A stretch of 38,630 nucleotides of DNA. It comes from Candidatus Gottesmanbacteria bacterium GW2011_GWC1_43_10 (GTDB lineage: Bacteria; Patescibacteriota; Microgenomatia; UBA10105). Under the pieces are notes generated by a model. That model saw only the letters and a list, made by a program, of their open reading frames with translations, searched no databases and had not been told where the DNA came from. Numbering within the stretch: position 1 is the first letter of the stretch; the number at the start of each line of letters is the position of its first letter. Shown one piece after another: positions 24,332-32,687 of this stretch. Made by a program: the position numbers and the translations under genes. The stretch lies in assembly GCA_000995415.1 (NCBI GenBank), contig LCEX01000009.1, positions 1 through 38,630 of the forward strand, given 5' to 3'.

Positions 24332-24400
24332 TCATCATGTTTAGTTCCATGTGTTCATCAAGGCCTGGGATTTACACGTGATTATGAACATGATGAACAC
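24332..24400. repeat. Nested, mutually exclusive inverted repeats before prepilin A
   Basis: TCATCATGTT (24332-24341) can pair with AACATGATGA (24387-24396), and GTGTTCATCA (24351-24360) can pair with TGATGAACAC (24391-24400). The right-hand partners overlap, so only one 10-bp stem can form at a time. The block lies between the GT-C/TPR gene stop and the prepilin start, both on the minus strand. Confidence 0.6.
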
Positions 24401-24436
24401 TCGATTATTGGTAAGAGTCGATGAAAAAGTCCTGTC

Positions 24437-26173
24437 TTATTCCTGCCGCAGATATTTTTCCGTATCCAGTATCCCTCCTTCACGAATGGTCAGATAAACA
24501 TCATATGTCATATCAAAGGGTTTTAAAGTAAAAGCCGTCCAGGATGAAGCTAAAGCTTGGTCTTTTTCGCCCAAATAGTATTGAGCTTGAGCCAGTACTA
24601 ACCACATGAGTCCGGCTTTTGGGTAACGGACCACACTCTTTTCGGTAAAATCGTGCGCTGCCTGATAATCCTTGAGGATATAAAGCAAAAAATTGGCATA
24701 ATTTTGGTAAGTAGCATAGTTGCCGCGGGCACCGAGGGCTTTTTCAAAATAGATTTTGGCTTGCGGATAGTTTTTTTGTTTGAGGTAAATGATGCCTAAA
24801 TTGGTCAGATTGCCAAAATAAGGATAAGCTGCCACCGAAGATTCGATATAAGGCCCGGCCGCAGCGTAATTTTTATCCTGGATGTAGAGCGCACCCAACA
24901 TATTTTCCAAATAGTAGTTTCCCTGCGTCAAAGCTATATCATGGGTGAGTAAAGTTTTGGAATCATACCAGTCAAACGAACGCACTAGTGTCCGCAGTGC
25001 TAAAAGCAGGATTAAACTGGCTGAAATAATTAAATAACGTCTGCGGATCCGCACCTCGGTCATAATGAGCACGAGACACCCCAATAACCCGACCAGCGGA
25101 AAGTAAAACCAACGCTCGGCCCAGGTCGCATCAAGCGGAATTAACTGAATATGTACCAGTAGCCCCAGCCAAAACCACAGTAAAAAAAAGCTGTAAGCTC
25201 CTTTTTTATCCGGAGTTATTCCCCGACCCAATTCTTTTCGGCCATACCATAAACCCCACATCACTAACCCAACTCCGATAAGTGGCAGGACAAAATCGGT
25301 AAACGTCACTCTTTGGACAACCCAAAACTGGGCCAAAGACAATTGCTGGGGAAATATAAATTTGTATAGATATTCCCAGATGATTCTGGGTATAGTCAAG
25401 AGCCTTACCCCAAGTGAAACGTGGTTGATCGGTGCAATTGAATCGCTACCCCACCCAATTCCCGCTAGCCCACGCATAAATCCATAAATACCGCCAGTCA
25501 CTCCCACCACAGTTAATATTTGGGGTAACATTTTCCGCTGCAAAAGAAACACATACCAAACTGCAATTAGTAGAAACAGCCCGCCGGTTTCTTTGGCCAA
25601 CAAGGAAAAAAGTAACCCTGTACCAATACCCAGAGCACGGTTAAGTGTCAATTTAGGGTTGGGGCTTTGCGTAAGTATTATGAGGGCCAAACTACCGAAG
25701 AAAAAAAATAAATTTTCCTGCATATTGGCTATATGCAAAACTGCTTCACTGTTTAGCGGATGCACCAAAAATATAAGTGCCGCCAAAAATGCCCAGACAA
25801 TTTTGCCAAACTGCTTGAACAGTAAAAAAACCAGTAACGCATTACCAATATGCAGAAGTAGTTGGGTGAGATGAAAATAAAGCGGATCCGGTCCGACTGC
25901 ATTGTAAATCAACGAATACACTGTCTGCATGAGCGGCCGGTAATACAAACCGTAAGCAGTGTCGTTTTCTTCCCGGAAATAGGTACTACCGACAAAATGG
26001 GCCGGAATATTTTTCCAGGAGTGGACTTGCCGGTTATTGATGATCTGGTCTTCATCATCACCAGTAATGAAATCGTTTTGCAGGGAATTAAAATAGATAA
26101 TTAACCCCAATAAAACGATGAGTAACATTCCGGTACGGAGACGAAACCTGGTCATTTTTGTATTTTGCATCAT
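24437..26173 (-). CDS. GT-C-type membrane protein with C-terminal TPRs (TMTC-like)
   Basis: 578 aa. The N-terminal two thirds are polytopic, with a first span at about residues 14-28 and an external loop containing FITGDDEDQIINN, where the acidic residues occupy the GT-C active-site position. GLYYRPLMQTVYSLIYNAVGPDPLYFHLTQLLLH and LIFLVHPLNSEAVLHIANMQENL match the TMTC/O-mannosyltransferase-like family. After the last span near residue 405, at least four tetratricopeptide repeats follow (LGALYIQDKNYAAAGPYI, LGIIYLKQKNYPQAKIYFEKAL, and two more to about residue 560). It is probably a protein O-glycosyltransferase or a scaffold; the sugar is unknown. Its ATG overlaps the stop of the preceding gene (ATGA), so the two are coupled. 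Confidence 0.75.
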   Translation of the reverse strand: MMQNTKMTRFRLRTGMLLIVLLGLIIYFNSLQNDFITGDDEDQIINNRQVHSWKNIPAHFVGSTYFREENDTAYGLYYRPLMQTVYSLIYNAVGPDPLYFHLTQLLLHIGNALLVFLLFKQFGKIVWAFLAALIFLVHPLNSEAVLHIANMQENLFFFFGSLALIILTQSPNPKLTLNRALGIGTGLLFSLLAKETGGLFLLIAVWYVFLLQRKMLPQILTVVGVTGGIYGFMRGLAGIGWGSDSIAPINHVSLGVRLLTIPRIIWEYLYKFIFPQQLSLAQFWVVQRVTFTDFVLPLIGVGLVMWGLWYGRKELGRGITPDKKGAYSFFLLWFWLGLLVHIQLIPLDATWAERWFYFPLVGLLGCLVLIMTEVRIRRRYLIISASLILLLALRTLVRSFDWYDSKTLLTHDIALTQGNYYLENMLGALYIQDKNYAAAGPYIESSVAAYPYFGNLTNLGIIYLKQKNYPQAKIYFEKALGARGNYATYQNYANFLLYILKDYQAAHDFTEKSVVRYPKAGLMWLVLAQAQYYLGEKDQALASSWTAFTLKPFDMTYDVYLTIREGGILDTEKYLRQE

Positions 26174-26910
26174 TGCGGTGCCGGTGAAGGATCAGTACTA
26201 CAAAGTATATTTGAGACATTAAACGGCCGTTTGAGGGGATTTGCAAAATCCTGATAGTCACACACAAATGTCGGTTGCCCACCCCCGGCTTGAGGAGATG
26301 CGCTCGGCGACGGATTTGCGCTAGACCCGGGACTTGCTTGTGGAGAGGTGCTACCTGATGGCGCCGGTGTGGCAGAAGTACCAGAAGATTCAGGAGAAGG
26401 CGAAGGTAAACTACCTTTGATATCCTCAATGATGGGGATGATTTCTTCTCCTCCACCCCCACCACCACCACCTCCCCCATCTCCAGTGATATAAATCACC
26501 TGGGTTCCCGTATCAGTTTCGATCGTCAGTTCGTAAACAATTCCAGAGCCTTTATTTTGAAGTTTGTCTAAATCAGCATTCGATAAAAACTTAAACAATT
26601 TCAAAATACTTCTGGCATCTAATACCCGATTGGCATCAGTCAATTCACCACCGCATTGGGCAAATACCCGGATTACACCATCGGGTGTCACCTCAATACA
26701 GTTGGCTTCATCTCCTTTGCGGATGGTGACTTTGCGGATCTTGGCCTTATTTAGCGTTGTCGGCGGTAATGGAGCCGGATTGCGATACTTTTCCAAGCTA
26801 CTCTGATATACCTGACCGAAAGCAGCGATCAATAAACCGGAGCTGACAATAACTAACAAAAATATAGCTAACAACAAATAAATCTGTTTTCCTTTGAAGA
26901 TTTTTTTCAT
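26170..26910 (-). CDS. Membrane-anchored Gly/Ser/Pro-rich surface protein
   Basis: 246 aa from ATG 26910; a longer frame to 26955 lacks supporting signals. A span at about residues 9-29 (IYLLLAIFLLVIVSSGLLIAAF) follows MKKIFKGK. The next 110 residues form a small domain with KIRKVTIRKGDEANCIEVTPDGVIRVF, and KLFKFLSNADLDKL further on. A run of ten Gly residues leads to a long Ser/Pro/Ala linker typical of cell-surface stalks. The last 30 residues contain a Cys pair. I cannot assign a function. It lies between the VWA gene and the GT-C/TPR gene, and its stop codon overlaps the start of the latter (ATGA). The linker would be a natural target for O-glycosylation by that neighbour, which is inference. 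Confidence 0.6.
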   Translation of the reverse strand: MKKIFKGKQIYLLLAIFLLVIVSSGLLIAAFGQVYQSSLEKYRNPAPLPPTTLNKAKIRKVTIRKGDEANCIEVTPDGVIRVFAQCGGELTDANRVLDARSILKLFKFLSNADLDKLQNKGSGIVYELTIETDTGTQVIYITGDGGGGGGGGGGEEIIPIIEDIKGSLPSPSPESSGTSATPAPSGSTSPQASPGSSANPSPSASPQAGGGQPTFVCDYQDFANPLKRPFNVSNILCSTDPSPAPQ

Positions 26911-27003
26911 AAATGGACCTAGTATTACTCTAACCAAGAAGTTTGCCAATTGCAATCAAAATGAAACTTAGGAACTGACAGAGGACCCGAGGTGGAAAAC
27001 CGG

Positions 27004-27021
27004 TTTGTTACCGGTAACAAA
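27004..27021. repeat. Perfect 18-bp palindrome after the VWA gene
   Basis: TTTGTTACCGGTAACAAA is its own reverse complement and lies 12 bases past the VWA stop on the minus strand. As RNA it gives a 7-bp stem with a CCGG loop. It could be a weak terminator or a dimeric-protein binding site ahead of the next gene. Confidence 0.6.
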
Positions 27022-27032
27022 GAAGGTATATT

Positions 27033-28418
27033 TTATCTAGATGCATTCACACCTTTTTCTCGGCGTTCGTCGTGCAGTTGAAATACTAATTCGCCTAAAG
27101 TAGTCAACCGATCAAATTCAGCTTTAGTGATCTCTTTTTTGTAGTAAGTGCTTTTCTTTTTATTTATGTAATCGTAAACTTTGTTAAAAGTATCGCTTTC
27201 ACAAGTCAAGAAATTACCGTACGCTGCTGTTTCACATTTGGTTTGTTCGGTCAACTTTTTCAAATTTTCCAGTTTTTCGCTCATGACGCGGATGAGCTCT
27301 GAAGAGTCACTCGCAACTGTAAAACTGCCTCCTCCGGCAGAAGCAATCCCGTTCAAAGTCGCTTGCTCGGCAGCGGAGACTGCAAAACCAATCACATTCA
27401 CTGTCACTTTTGCCGCCGAATTGTGGATGTTGCCTGCTGCTCCGATGGGATTTGAGTCACACGTTTCATCTCCATCGGTGACTAGAATGATCTCGTTTCT
27501 TTCCCCATCTTTGCCGGTAAATGCGGCTTGAGCATTGGTGATAGCCAGTCCCATGGGCGTCCAACCCGTAGGTTGGATGGTAGCCAAATAACTGTCAATG
27601 GTGGAGGAATTAACTGTACCAATTGCGGCTATCACTTCTGCAGCGGCACAACTAATTGGCTTATCTGTTTGAGAATTGGACCCCTTATGTCCATAGACCA
27701 TTAACCCCAAACTGATATTTGTATCGCTTGCTGCCTGGGATACATAATTTTTGATAGCTGCCTTAGCCGCGTCCATTCTGGTCTGTCCCCCAATTGTGAG
27801 TCCCATGCTTCCAGATGCGTCCAATATGATGATGACATTTTTCTTGCTTTGGGCTGTATTTGTCAAAGTCGGATCTGCACATCCTTTTCCACCCCCGCAG
27901 CGCACAAATTCGGATTGGTTGGGATCAAGTCCCAGTTCCTGTTCTATAAAATCCGGGTATCCGTCATTGTCTGTATCTTTATCATATTTTGATAAGTCTT
28001 CTTTGATGATCGGGGCCAGGAGATTTGTTTTGCCCCCTTTATCCAGATTCACTTCCTTAAAAGGATTATTCCGACGTAGTTGATCCGCCACCAATGTACC
28101 GGCAAAGATAATACCCAAAAAGATCAGCAAGCCTATGGCTACAAGTGCAATGAACATTTTGTTGCGGGGTTTATTTTCCGAAGCTGGAGCAACCCAAGTT
28201 GAAGATGCTGCCGGAGGTGGTGAACTTGCAGGTGGGGGCGTCACCGGTTGTGGCTGGGAAGCTGGCGAAAACGGGGCTGGAGAAGCCGGTGGTGGCGGTG
28301 GAGTCGGTGGAGCTGGCGGCGGTACAGGTATCGGATTTGCTGCTGGAGCTGGATTTGGGTTGGGAACTTGTGGTGGAACAGAAGCTGGATTTTGAGTGAA
28401 CGTTGGAGAATCTATCAT
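27033..28418 (-). CDS. Membrane-anchored von Willebrand factor A domain protein
   Basis: 461 aa. The first 85 residues are a Pro/Ala-rich cytosolic tail, followed by a span at about 87-108. A calcium-binding thrombospondin/EF-like repeat follows (DKDTDNDGYPDFIEQELGLDPN, about 147-168), then the VWA domain (about 193-375) with an intact MIDAS start, DASGSMG (Asp200, Ser202, Ser204), and the later LVTDGDETCD strand. The C-terminal 85 residues contain two Cys and a helix-rich tail. VWA domains bind ligands through a metal ion, so adhesion or complex assembly at the surface is plausible. On the minus strand TGC-TACTAT ends nine bases before the ATG, giving an almost leaderless transcript. The gene is followed by the Gly/Ser/Pro protein and the GT-C/TPR gene, and the three may form one unit. 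Confidence 0.85.
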   Translation of the reverse strand: MIDSPTFTQNPASVPPQVPNPNPAPAANPIPVPPPAPPTPPPPPASPAPFSPASQPQPVTPPPASSPPPAASSTWVAPASENKPRNKMFIALVAIGLLIFLGIIFAGTLVADQLRRNNPFKEVNLDKGGKTNLLAPIIKEDLSKYDKDTDNDGYPDFIEQELGLDPNQSEFVRCGGGKGCADPTLTNTAQSKKNVIIILDASGSMGLTIGGQTRMDAAKAAIKNYVSQAASDTNISLGLMVYGHKGSNSQTDKPISCAAAEVIAAIGTVNSSTIDSYLATIQPTGWTPMGLAITNAQAAFTGKDGERNEIILVTDGDETCDSNPIGAAGNIHNSAAKVTVNVIGFAVSAAEQATLNGIASAGGGSFTVASDSSELIRVMSEKLENLKKLTEQTKCETAAYGNFLTCESDTFNKVYDYINKKKSTYYKKEITKAEFDRLTTLGELVFQLHDERREKGVNASR

Positions 28419-28531
28419 GGTACTAAAATAGTAGCATAAATAATAAATTCCAGACAGCGGACAAATTTAGCTTAATCTGCCCTTACTTAGTTCCGAGAGC
28501 GCAAAGTTGTGAATAGATTATCAATAACCCA

Positions 28532-28540
28532 TGTTAAAAT
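28532..28540 (+). promoter_or_regulatory. Extended -10 of the FkbM-type gene
   Basis: TGT precedes TAAAAT (28535-28540), 11 bases before the ATG at 28552. No clear -35. Confidence 0.4.
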
Positions 28541-28551
28541 AGAAAGTATTA

Positions 28552-29451
28552 ATGAAAATAAAAATTATCAGGATTTTGTCATTTTTGTTTAATAAAAGCG
28601 GGCTATGGAAATCCCGAATCCTCCTCCTTATAGCTGCTAAGTTTAATAACGCTGTTCCCAGACCGAATGTTTTGACAGTTAAAGGTAAAAAATTATTTAT
28701 TCACAAAGCAGACGATCCATTGTCAAGTTCCTTGTATTATTATGGCAAATACGAACCTTTTGAAACGAGCTTGTTCCAAAAGTTAATTAAAAAAGGAAAT
28801 ACTGTAGTAGACATAGGGGCTCATATAGGATACTACACATTAATTTCATCAGGTCTTGTAGGAAAAACCGGTCAAGTTTTTTCTTTTGAACCAGATCCCA
28901 GGAATTTAGTCTTATTAAGACGGTGTATAACCGCAAATAAACTTACCAATGTGGTTATTGTTAATAAAGCAGTATCAAATGTAAATAAAAAGATAAATTT
29001 TTATCTCTCTAACGAAAATAAAGGAGACAACAAAATGTTTACCCAAAACCGCAAAGATAAATGTATTCAAGTTGAAAGCATTACACTGGACAGCTACTTT
29101 GTAGCTAAATCAAATTATCATATAGATTTAATCAAAATGGATATTCAGGGAGCAGAAGTAAAAGCATTGCAAGGAATGTCAAAAATTCTCCGAAACAACA
29201 ATCATGTTATCCTTATTCTAGAATTTTGGCCCTATGGATACATGCGCGGTGGAAATAACGCAAAAGAACTTTTAGACTTGTTACATTTGAACAACTTCCT
29301 GCTGTATGATATCGGAAGAAATGAAGAAGCAGAAAAGCTAATTCCTATATCTTCCGACTTGCTATTATACAATTACCATGCTAATACTTATAAAGAAATG
29401 ACCAATATATTATGCATCCGAGATGAATCTATAATCACATCTTTGGTTTAA
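28552..29451 (+). CDS. FkbM family SAM-dependent methyltransferase
   Basis: 299 aa. Motif I is VVDIGAHIGYYTLIS (about residues 85-99), motif II is FSFEPDPRNLVLLRR (about 115-129), and the FkbM signature IDLIKMDIQGAEVKALQGM lies at about 195-213. These proteins O-methylate sugars or other hydroxyls and are common in polysaccharide and surface-glycan clusters, so methylation of an envelope glycan is the best guess. The N-terminal 40 residues are basic and hydrophobic but do not look like a signal peptide. The gene is clearly more AT-rich than its minus-strand neighbours and lies upstream of the equally AT-rich LamG gene, separated by 177 bases that contain a 9-bp tandem duplication (GCAGTAAAG twice) and no other gene. 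Confidence 0.9.
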   Translation: MKIKIIRILSFLFNKSGLWKSRILLLIAAKFNNAVPRPNVLTVKGKKLFIHKADDPLSSSLYYYGKYEPFETSLFQKLIKKGNTVVDIGAHIGYYTLISSGLVGKTGQVFSFEPDPRNLVLLRRCITANKLTNVVIVNKAVSNVNKKINFYLSNENKGDNKMFTQNRKDKCIQVESITLDSYFVAKSNYHIDLIKMDIQGAEVKALQGMSKILRNNNHVILILEFWPYGYMRGGNNAKELLDLLHLNNFLLYDIGRNEEAEKLIPISSDLLLYNYHANTYKEMTNILCIRDESIITSLV

Positions 29452-29628
29452 TAAGAAAATTCGTATCACCAAAGTTTAAAAAAATAGTGCAGTAAAGGCA
29501 GTAAAGGACGAATATGAAATTTTATAGGCACAAACACTTTAAAAAATCAGCTTTCAATTACACCTGTTGACTTATATTTAGTTTTTAATTTCAATATTAA
29601 TTGAAGAGTTAAGTTCTTATTTAGTTCA

Positions 29629-32040
29629 ATGAAAAAATTTACATTTGTCCTTTATGGTCTTTTTTTACTTAGCTTTCTTTTAACGAATAAGTCCTACGCA
29701 TTTTCTCCTTCTGATGTCCCAGGTCTGACTGCTTGGTATAAACCAGAATCATTGCAACAACTTAATAATAATGATCCTATTTCCAATTGGCCAGATTCTT
29801 CGAGTAATGGGTATACATTGGAGCAAGCGACATCTTCCAAACAGCCATTTTATTACACCGCTGCAGGAATCAATGGTTTTCCAACGGTAAGATTTGAGGG
29901 AAATCAAGAGTTAAAACTAAACGGTAATTTATGTAACAACCTCTCCAATCAAGTCACTTTGTTTGTAGTAACAAGACCGTTAAACGATGAAGCTTACAAT
30001 ATCGTGGATACGAATCCACTTTCTGATACATGGTGGCGGTATGATGGAGATGGGACTTCTTACCCAGGTGTCTTTCGTCCCGATAGAGTCGATCGTATGT
30101 CTGCAATGCCAAATGCTGGTGCTCATATCTTTACACTAGAGTCAGGAATAAACTATTCATTCTACAAGGATCGCGTACTACAAAACAGCGTGGGTGGCAA
30201 CTTCTCGTGTGGAGATATATTTGGTATTGGTGGAATGAGTGGAGGAAAAACTTTAGTTGGGGATATTAGCGAGGTTATTGTATATGACTCGATTCTTTCG
30301 GATACAGATAGAACAAACATAGAAAGTTACTTATACGGTAAGTACTTTGCAACTACACCAACTCCTCCCCCTAGCCCAGTGCCTACACCAACTCCTCCTC
30401 CCCCTTCTTTTTTACCATCTGATGTCCCAGGTCTGACTGCTTGGTATAAACCAGAGTCATTGCAGTTGAATGACAACGATGCTGTTTCCACTTGGTCTGA
30501 CTCATCAGGTAACGGATACACATTACAACAACTGATATCTTCAGAACAACCAACATACACTACTTTAGGCATTAATGGATTACCAACAATAACATTTAGT
30601 GGCGGGCAAGAATTAAAATTAAACGGTAATCTATGCAATAGTCTATCTAACCAGGCCTCTTTGTTTGTAGTAACAAGACCATTAAACGCTACTAATTATA
30701 ACGTAGTTGATACAAATCCCGCTACCGACTCGTATTGGCGCTTTAATGTCTACGGCAATTCTTATCTAGGCGTCTTTCGTCTAAACAGAGCAGCACAGTT
30801 TAACTCTATGCCGACTAGCGGCACACATATTTTTACCCTGAACTCGGGAACCAGTTACTCGTTTTATGTCGACAGTGTAGAACAATATTCTTTAGATGGT
30901 AATTTTTCCTGTGGTGACATTTTTGGTATAGGTGGACTTAGTGGGGGAAAGCCATTGGTCGGTGATATTAGCGAAATTATCGTCTATGACTCTGCTCTTT
31001 CGGATACAGATAGAACAAACGTAGGAAATTATTTATATCGTAAATACATTAATATCGCGCCTTCTGTAAATATAATTCCAAGCGTCTCATTAAATGAGGA
31101 CAATACCTATTCGTACACAGGATCTTTTACCGATCCGGATTCTTTTTCTTGGACAGCTATAGTTAACTATGGAGACGGATCAGGAATACAATCATTACCT
31201 CTTTCGGGAACTAATTTTACTCTAAATCATGTTTATCAAGATAATGGATCTTATTCGGCTACAGTTTTTGTTACCGACACTCAAGGATCCGAGGGGACGA
31301 AGACGACAACTGTTACTGTGAATAATGTTCCTCCATCAGTTGAGGCGATAACGGTGTCTATGAACCCTATTCAGATAAATACCGCAACTACCGTATCAGC
31401 TAATTTCACCGATCAAGGGGTTTTAGACACACATACTGCTGTTTGGAACTGGGGGGATGGGAACACTTCTTCTGGGACTATTACAGAGACAAGTGGATCA
31501 GGATCAGTGTCAGATAGCCATATTTATACTTCATCAGGCGTGTATCTAATTACGCTCACTGTTACCGATAAAGATGGCGGAGTAGAAACAGAAACTTTTC
31601 AGTATCTCTCAGTTTATAGCCCAACTCCACAAGGGTTATTTTCAGCAGGACAAAAATTTACATCACCCGTTGGTGCCTATACACAAAATCCAAGTCTGAC
31701 CGGAAACATCTTCTTTGGTCTCAGCTACAAATATCAAGAAACTGTACCAGTTGGCAACAGACAATTCAGCATGGATTTTAACGCTGCTGATTTCCATTTT
31801 TACGCATCTTCTATCAATACGCTTGTTATCAGCAACGGAATAGGAACGCTAACGGGAACAGGAACGATCAACGAATCAGGAACCTACAATTTTCTTGTAA
31901 CTGGAAGTGAGAGCGCAAATACCATTCGTATTCAGATTAAAGATGCTTTAGGAAATAAAATATACGATACCCAACTTGGTTCTCCAGACACCGCTATTCC
32001 AACAACGGCTGTCACAGCCGGTAACGTCTTAGCTCATTAA
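29629..32040 (+). CDS. Secreted LamG-like / PKD repeat surface protein
   Basis: 803 aa. A Sec signal peptide (MKKFTFVLYGLFLLSFLLTNKSYA) is followed by two tandem LamG/concanavalin-type domains (about 26-241 and 263-478), each opening with SDVPGLTAWYKPESLQ and closing with SEVIVYD or SEIIVYDSALSDTDR. A Pro/Thr linker joins them. Two PKD domains follow (about 485-567 and 570-655), with VNYGDGSG and WNWGDGNTSSG. The C-terminal 140 residues match the common beta-sandwich that often follows PKD domains (GTGTINESGTYNFLV, IRIQIKDALGNKIYDTQ). There is no LPXTG, no final membrane span and no enzyme motif, so it is probably an adhesin or glycan-binding protein. The LamG repeats keep identical DNA over 38 bases (29710-29747 and 30418-30455), a sign of fairly recent duplication. 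Confidence 0.85.
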   Translation: MKKFTFVLYGLFLLSFLLTNKSYAFSPSDVPGLTAWYKPESLQQLNNNDPISNWPDSSSNGYTLEQATSSKQPFYYTAAGINGFPTVRFEGNQELKLNGNLCNNLSNQVTLFVVTRPLNDEAYNIVDTNPLSDTWWRYDGDGTSYPGVFRPDRVDRMSAMPNAGAHIFTLESGINYSFYKDRVLQNSVGGNFSCGDIFGIGGMSGGKTLVGDISEVIVYDSILSDTDRTNIESYLYGKYFATTPTPPPSPVPTPTPPPPSFLPSDVPGLTAWYKPESLQLNDNDAVSTWSDSSGNGYTLQQLISSEQPTYTTLGINGLPTITFSGGQELKLNGNLCNSLSNQASLFVVTRPLNATNYNVVDTNPATDSYWRFNVYGNSYLGVFRLNRAAQFNSMPTSGTHIFTLNSGTSYSFYVDSVEQYSLDGNFSCGDIFGIGGLSGGKPLVGDISEIIVYDSALSDTDRTNVGNYLYRKYINIAPSVNIIPSVSLNEDNTYSYTGSFTDPDSFSWTAIVNYGDGSGIQSLPLSGTNFTLNHVYQDNGSYSATVFVTDTQGSEGTKTTTVTVNNVPPSVEAITVSMNPIQINTATTVSANFTDQGVLDTHTAVWNWGDGNTSSGTITETSGSGSVSDSHIYTSSGVYLITLTVTDKDGGVETETFQYLSVYSPTPQGLFSAGQKFTSPVGAYTQNPSLTGNIFFGLSYKYQETVPVGNRQFSMDFNAADFHFYASSINTLVISNGIGTLTGTGTINESGTYNFLVTGSESANTIRIQIKDALGNKIYDTQLGSPDTAIPTTAVTAGNVLAH

Positions 32041-32050
32041 TTAGCTTGAA

Positions 32051-32226
32051 TTACGAAATTAAATAGGCTGTCAGAATAAGTAATGCGTCATTCTGGCTTC
32101 CGCCAAAGGCGGACAAGTGTCCAGAATCTAACGAATTACGCTGCTTTAGCCTTGACTAAGTTGTATTGTCAAGTGATTCTGGATGCGCCTTCGGCTTACC
32201 AGAATGACAGAAACACTATTTCGTAA
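32051..32226. repeat. REP/MITE-like block of three consecutive hairpins
   Basis: TTACGAAAT (32051-32059) and ATTTCGTAA (32218-32226) are outer inverted repeats, and GTCATTCTGG (32087-32096) and CCAGAATGAC (32199-32208) are inner ones. Hairpin 1 has ATTCTGG/CCAGAAT (32090-32127) around TCCGCC-AAA-GGCGGA. Hairpin 2 is CTTGAC/GTCAAG (32151-32173). Hairpin 3 is ATTCTGG/CCAGAAT (32176-32205) around GCC-TTC-GGC. No open reading frame is present. Stretch 32041-32275, between the LamG gene and rnpB, is otherwise empty. Confidence 0.65.
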
Positions 32227-32275
32227 CTCAGGTTAAAAATCATAATCTAACAACAAGGCAAATTTTATCTGATTT

Positions 32276-32284
32276 TGGTATAAT
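32276..32284 (+). promoter_or_regulatory. Promoter of rnpB
   Basis: TGG followed by TATAAT (32279-32284), an extended -10. The predicted start at 32291 coincides with the first base of the P1 helix of the RNA, which supports both calls. Confidence 0.65.
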
Positions 32285-32290
32285 AAGTGC

Positions 32291-32684
32291 GCAAGGAAGC
32301 CGGATGATCGGGGGGTATCAAATGGTACCCTCAGGAAAGTCCAGACAGCAGAATGCAGGGGAAGGAACGCAAGTTCCTCTCCAGATTCGATACTCGCCAA
32401 CCGGCGGAGGCGGATCTGGATCGGGTGTCCTGATATTGAAAAATATCGGGAACGATTCCTGAATTGACAGGATGAGAGAGTCACAGAGACGATCATGATC
32501 CTACAGCCTGACGGCTAAGGAACATGCGTGAAACGCTGACAATCCCACCCGCTGCAACCGTCGAACAGCTCGTCAAAAACCCACGCATTCGGGATCCCGA
32601 TCAAATCGGGAACGAGCTAAAGCATACGGGCATTAGATAAATGATTGTCTAAAAACAGAATCTGGCTTACGAGCTTTCTTGCAT
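32291..32684 (+). ncRNA. rnpB: RNase P RNA (bacterial type A-like)
   Basis: The catalytic RNA that removes 5' leaders from pre-tRNAs. The conserved 5' block TCAGGAAAGTCCAGACAGCA (32331-32350) contains the 5' strand of helix P4, and the 3' block ACAGAATCTGGCTTAC (32655-32670) contains its partner; TCCAGA and TCTGG pair. Helix P1 closes the molecule: GCAAGGAAGC (32291-32300) pairs with GCTTTCTTGC (32673-32682) with one G-U. The 3' side also shows the usual ATGATTGTC segment (32641-32649) before the P4 strand. The size of about 394 bases is normal. A minus-strand open frame across it has no homology signs. No protein subunit gene (rnpA) is in the window. Transcription probably continues through the following inverted-repeat element to the terminator at 32870. 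Confidence 0.95.
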
Positions 32685-32687
32685 TAA

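Noticed and set aside
26449-26482. Poly-Gly codon run as a possible phase-variable tract
   Set aside because: The underlying codons are mixed GGT/GGA/GGG in frame and changes in whole codons would not shift the frame; nothing beyond linker length variation is suggested.
28135-28395. Gly-rich open frame on the plus strand
   Set aside because: It is the antisense shadow of the Pro/Ala-rich N-terminus of the VWA protein; compositional bias keeps it open.
32233-32496. 87-aa open frame on the minus strand
   Set aside because: It lies across the promoter and 5' half of the RNase P RNA and shows no protein-like features.
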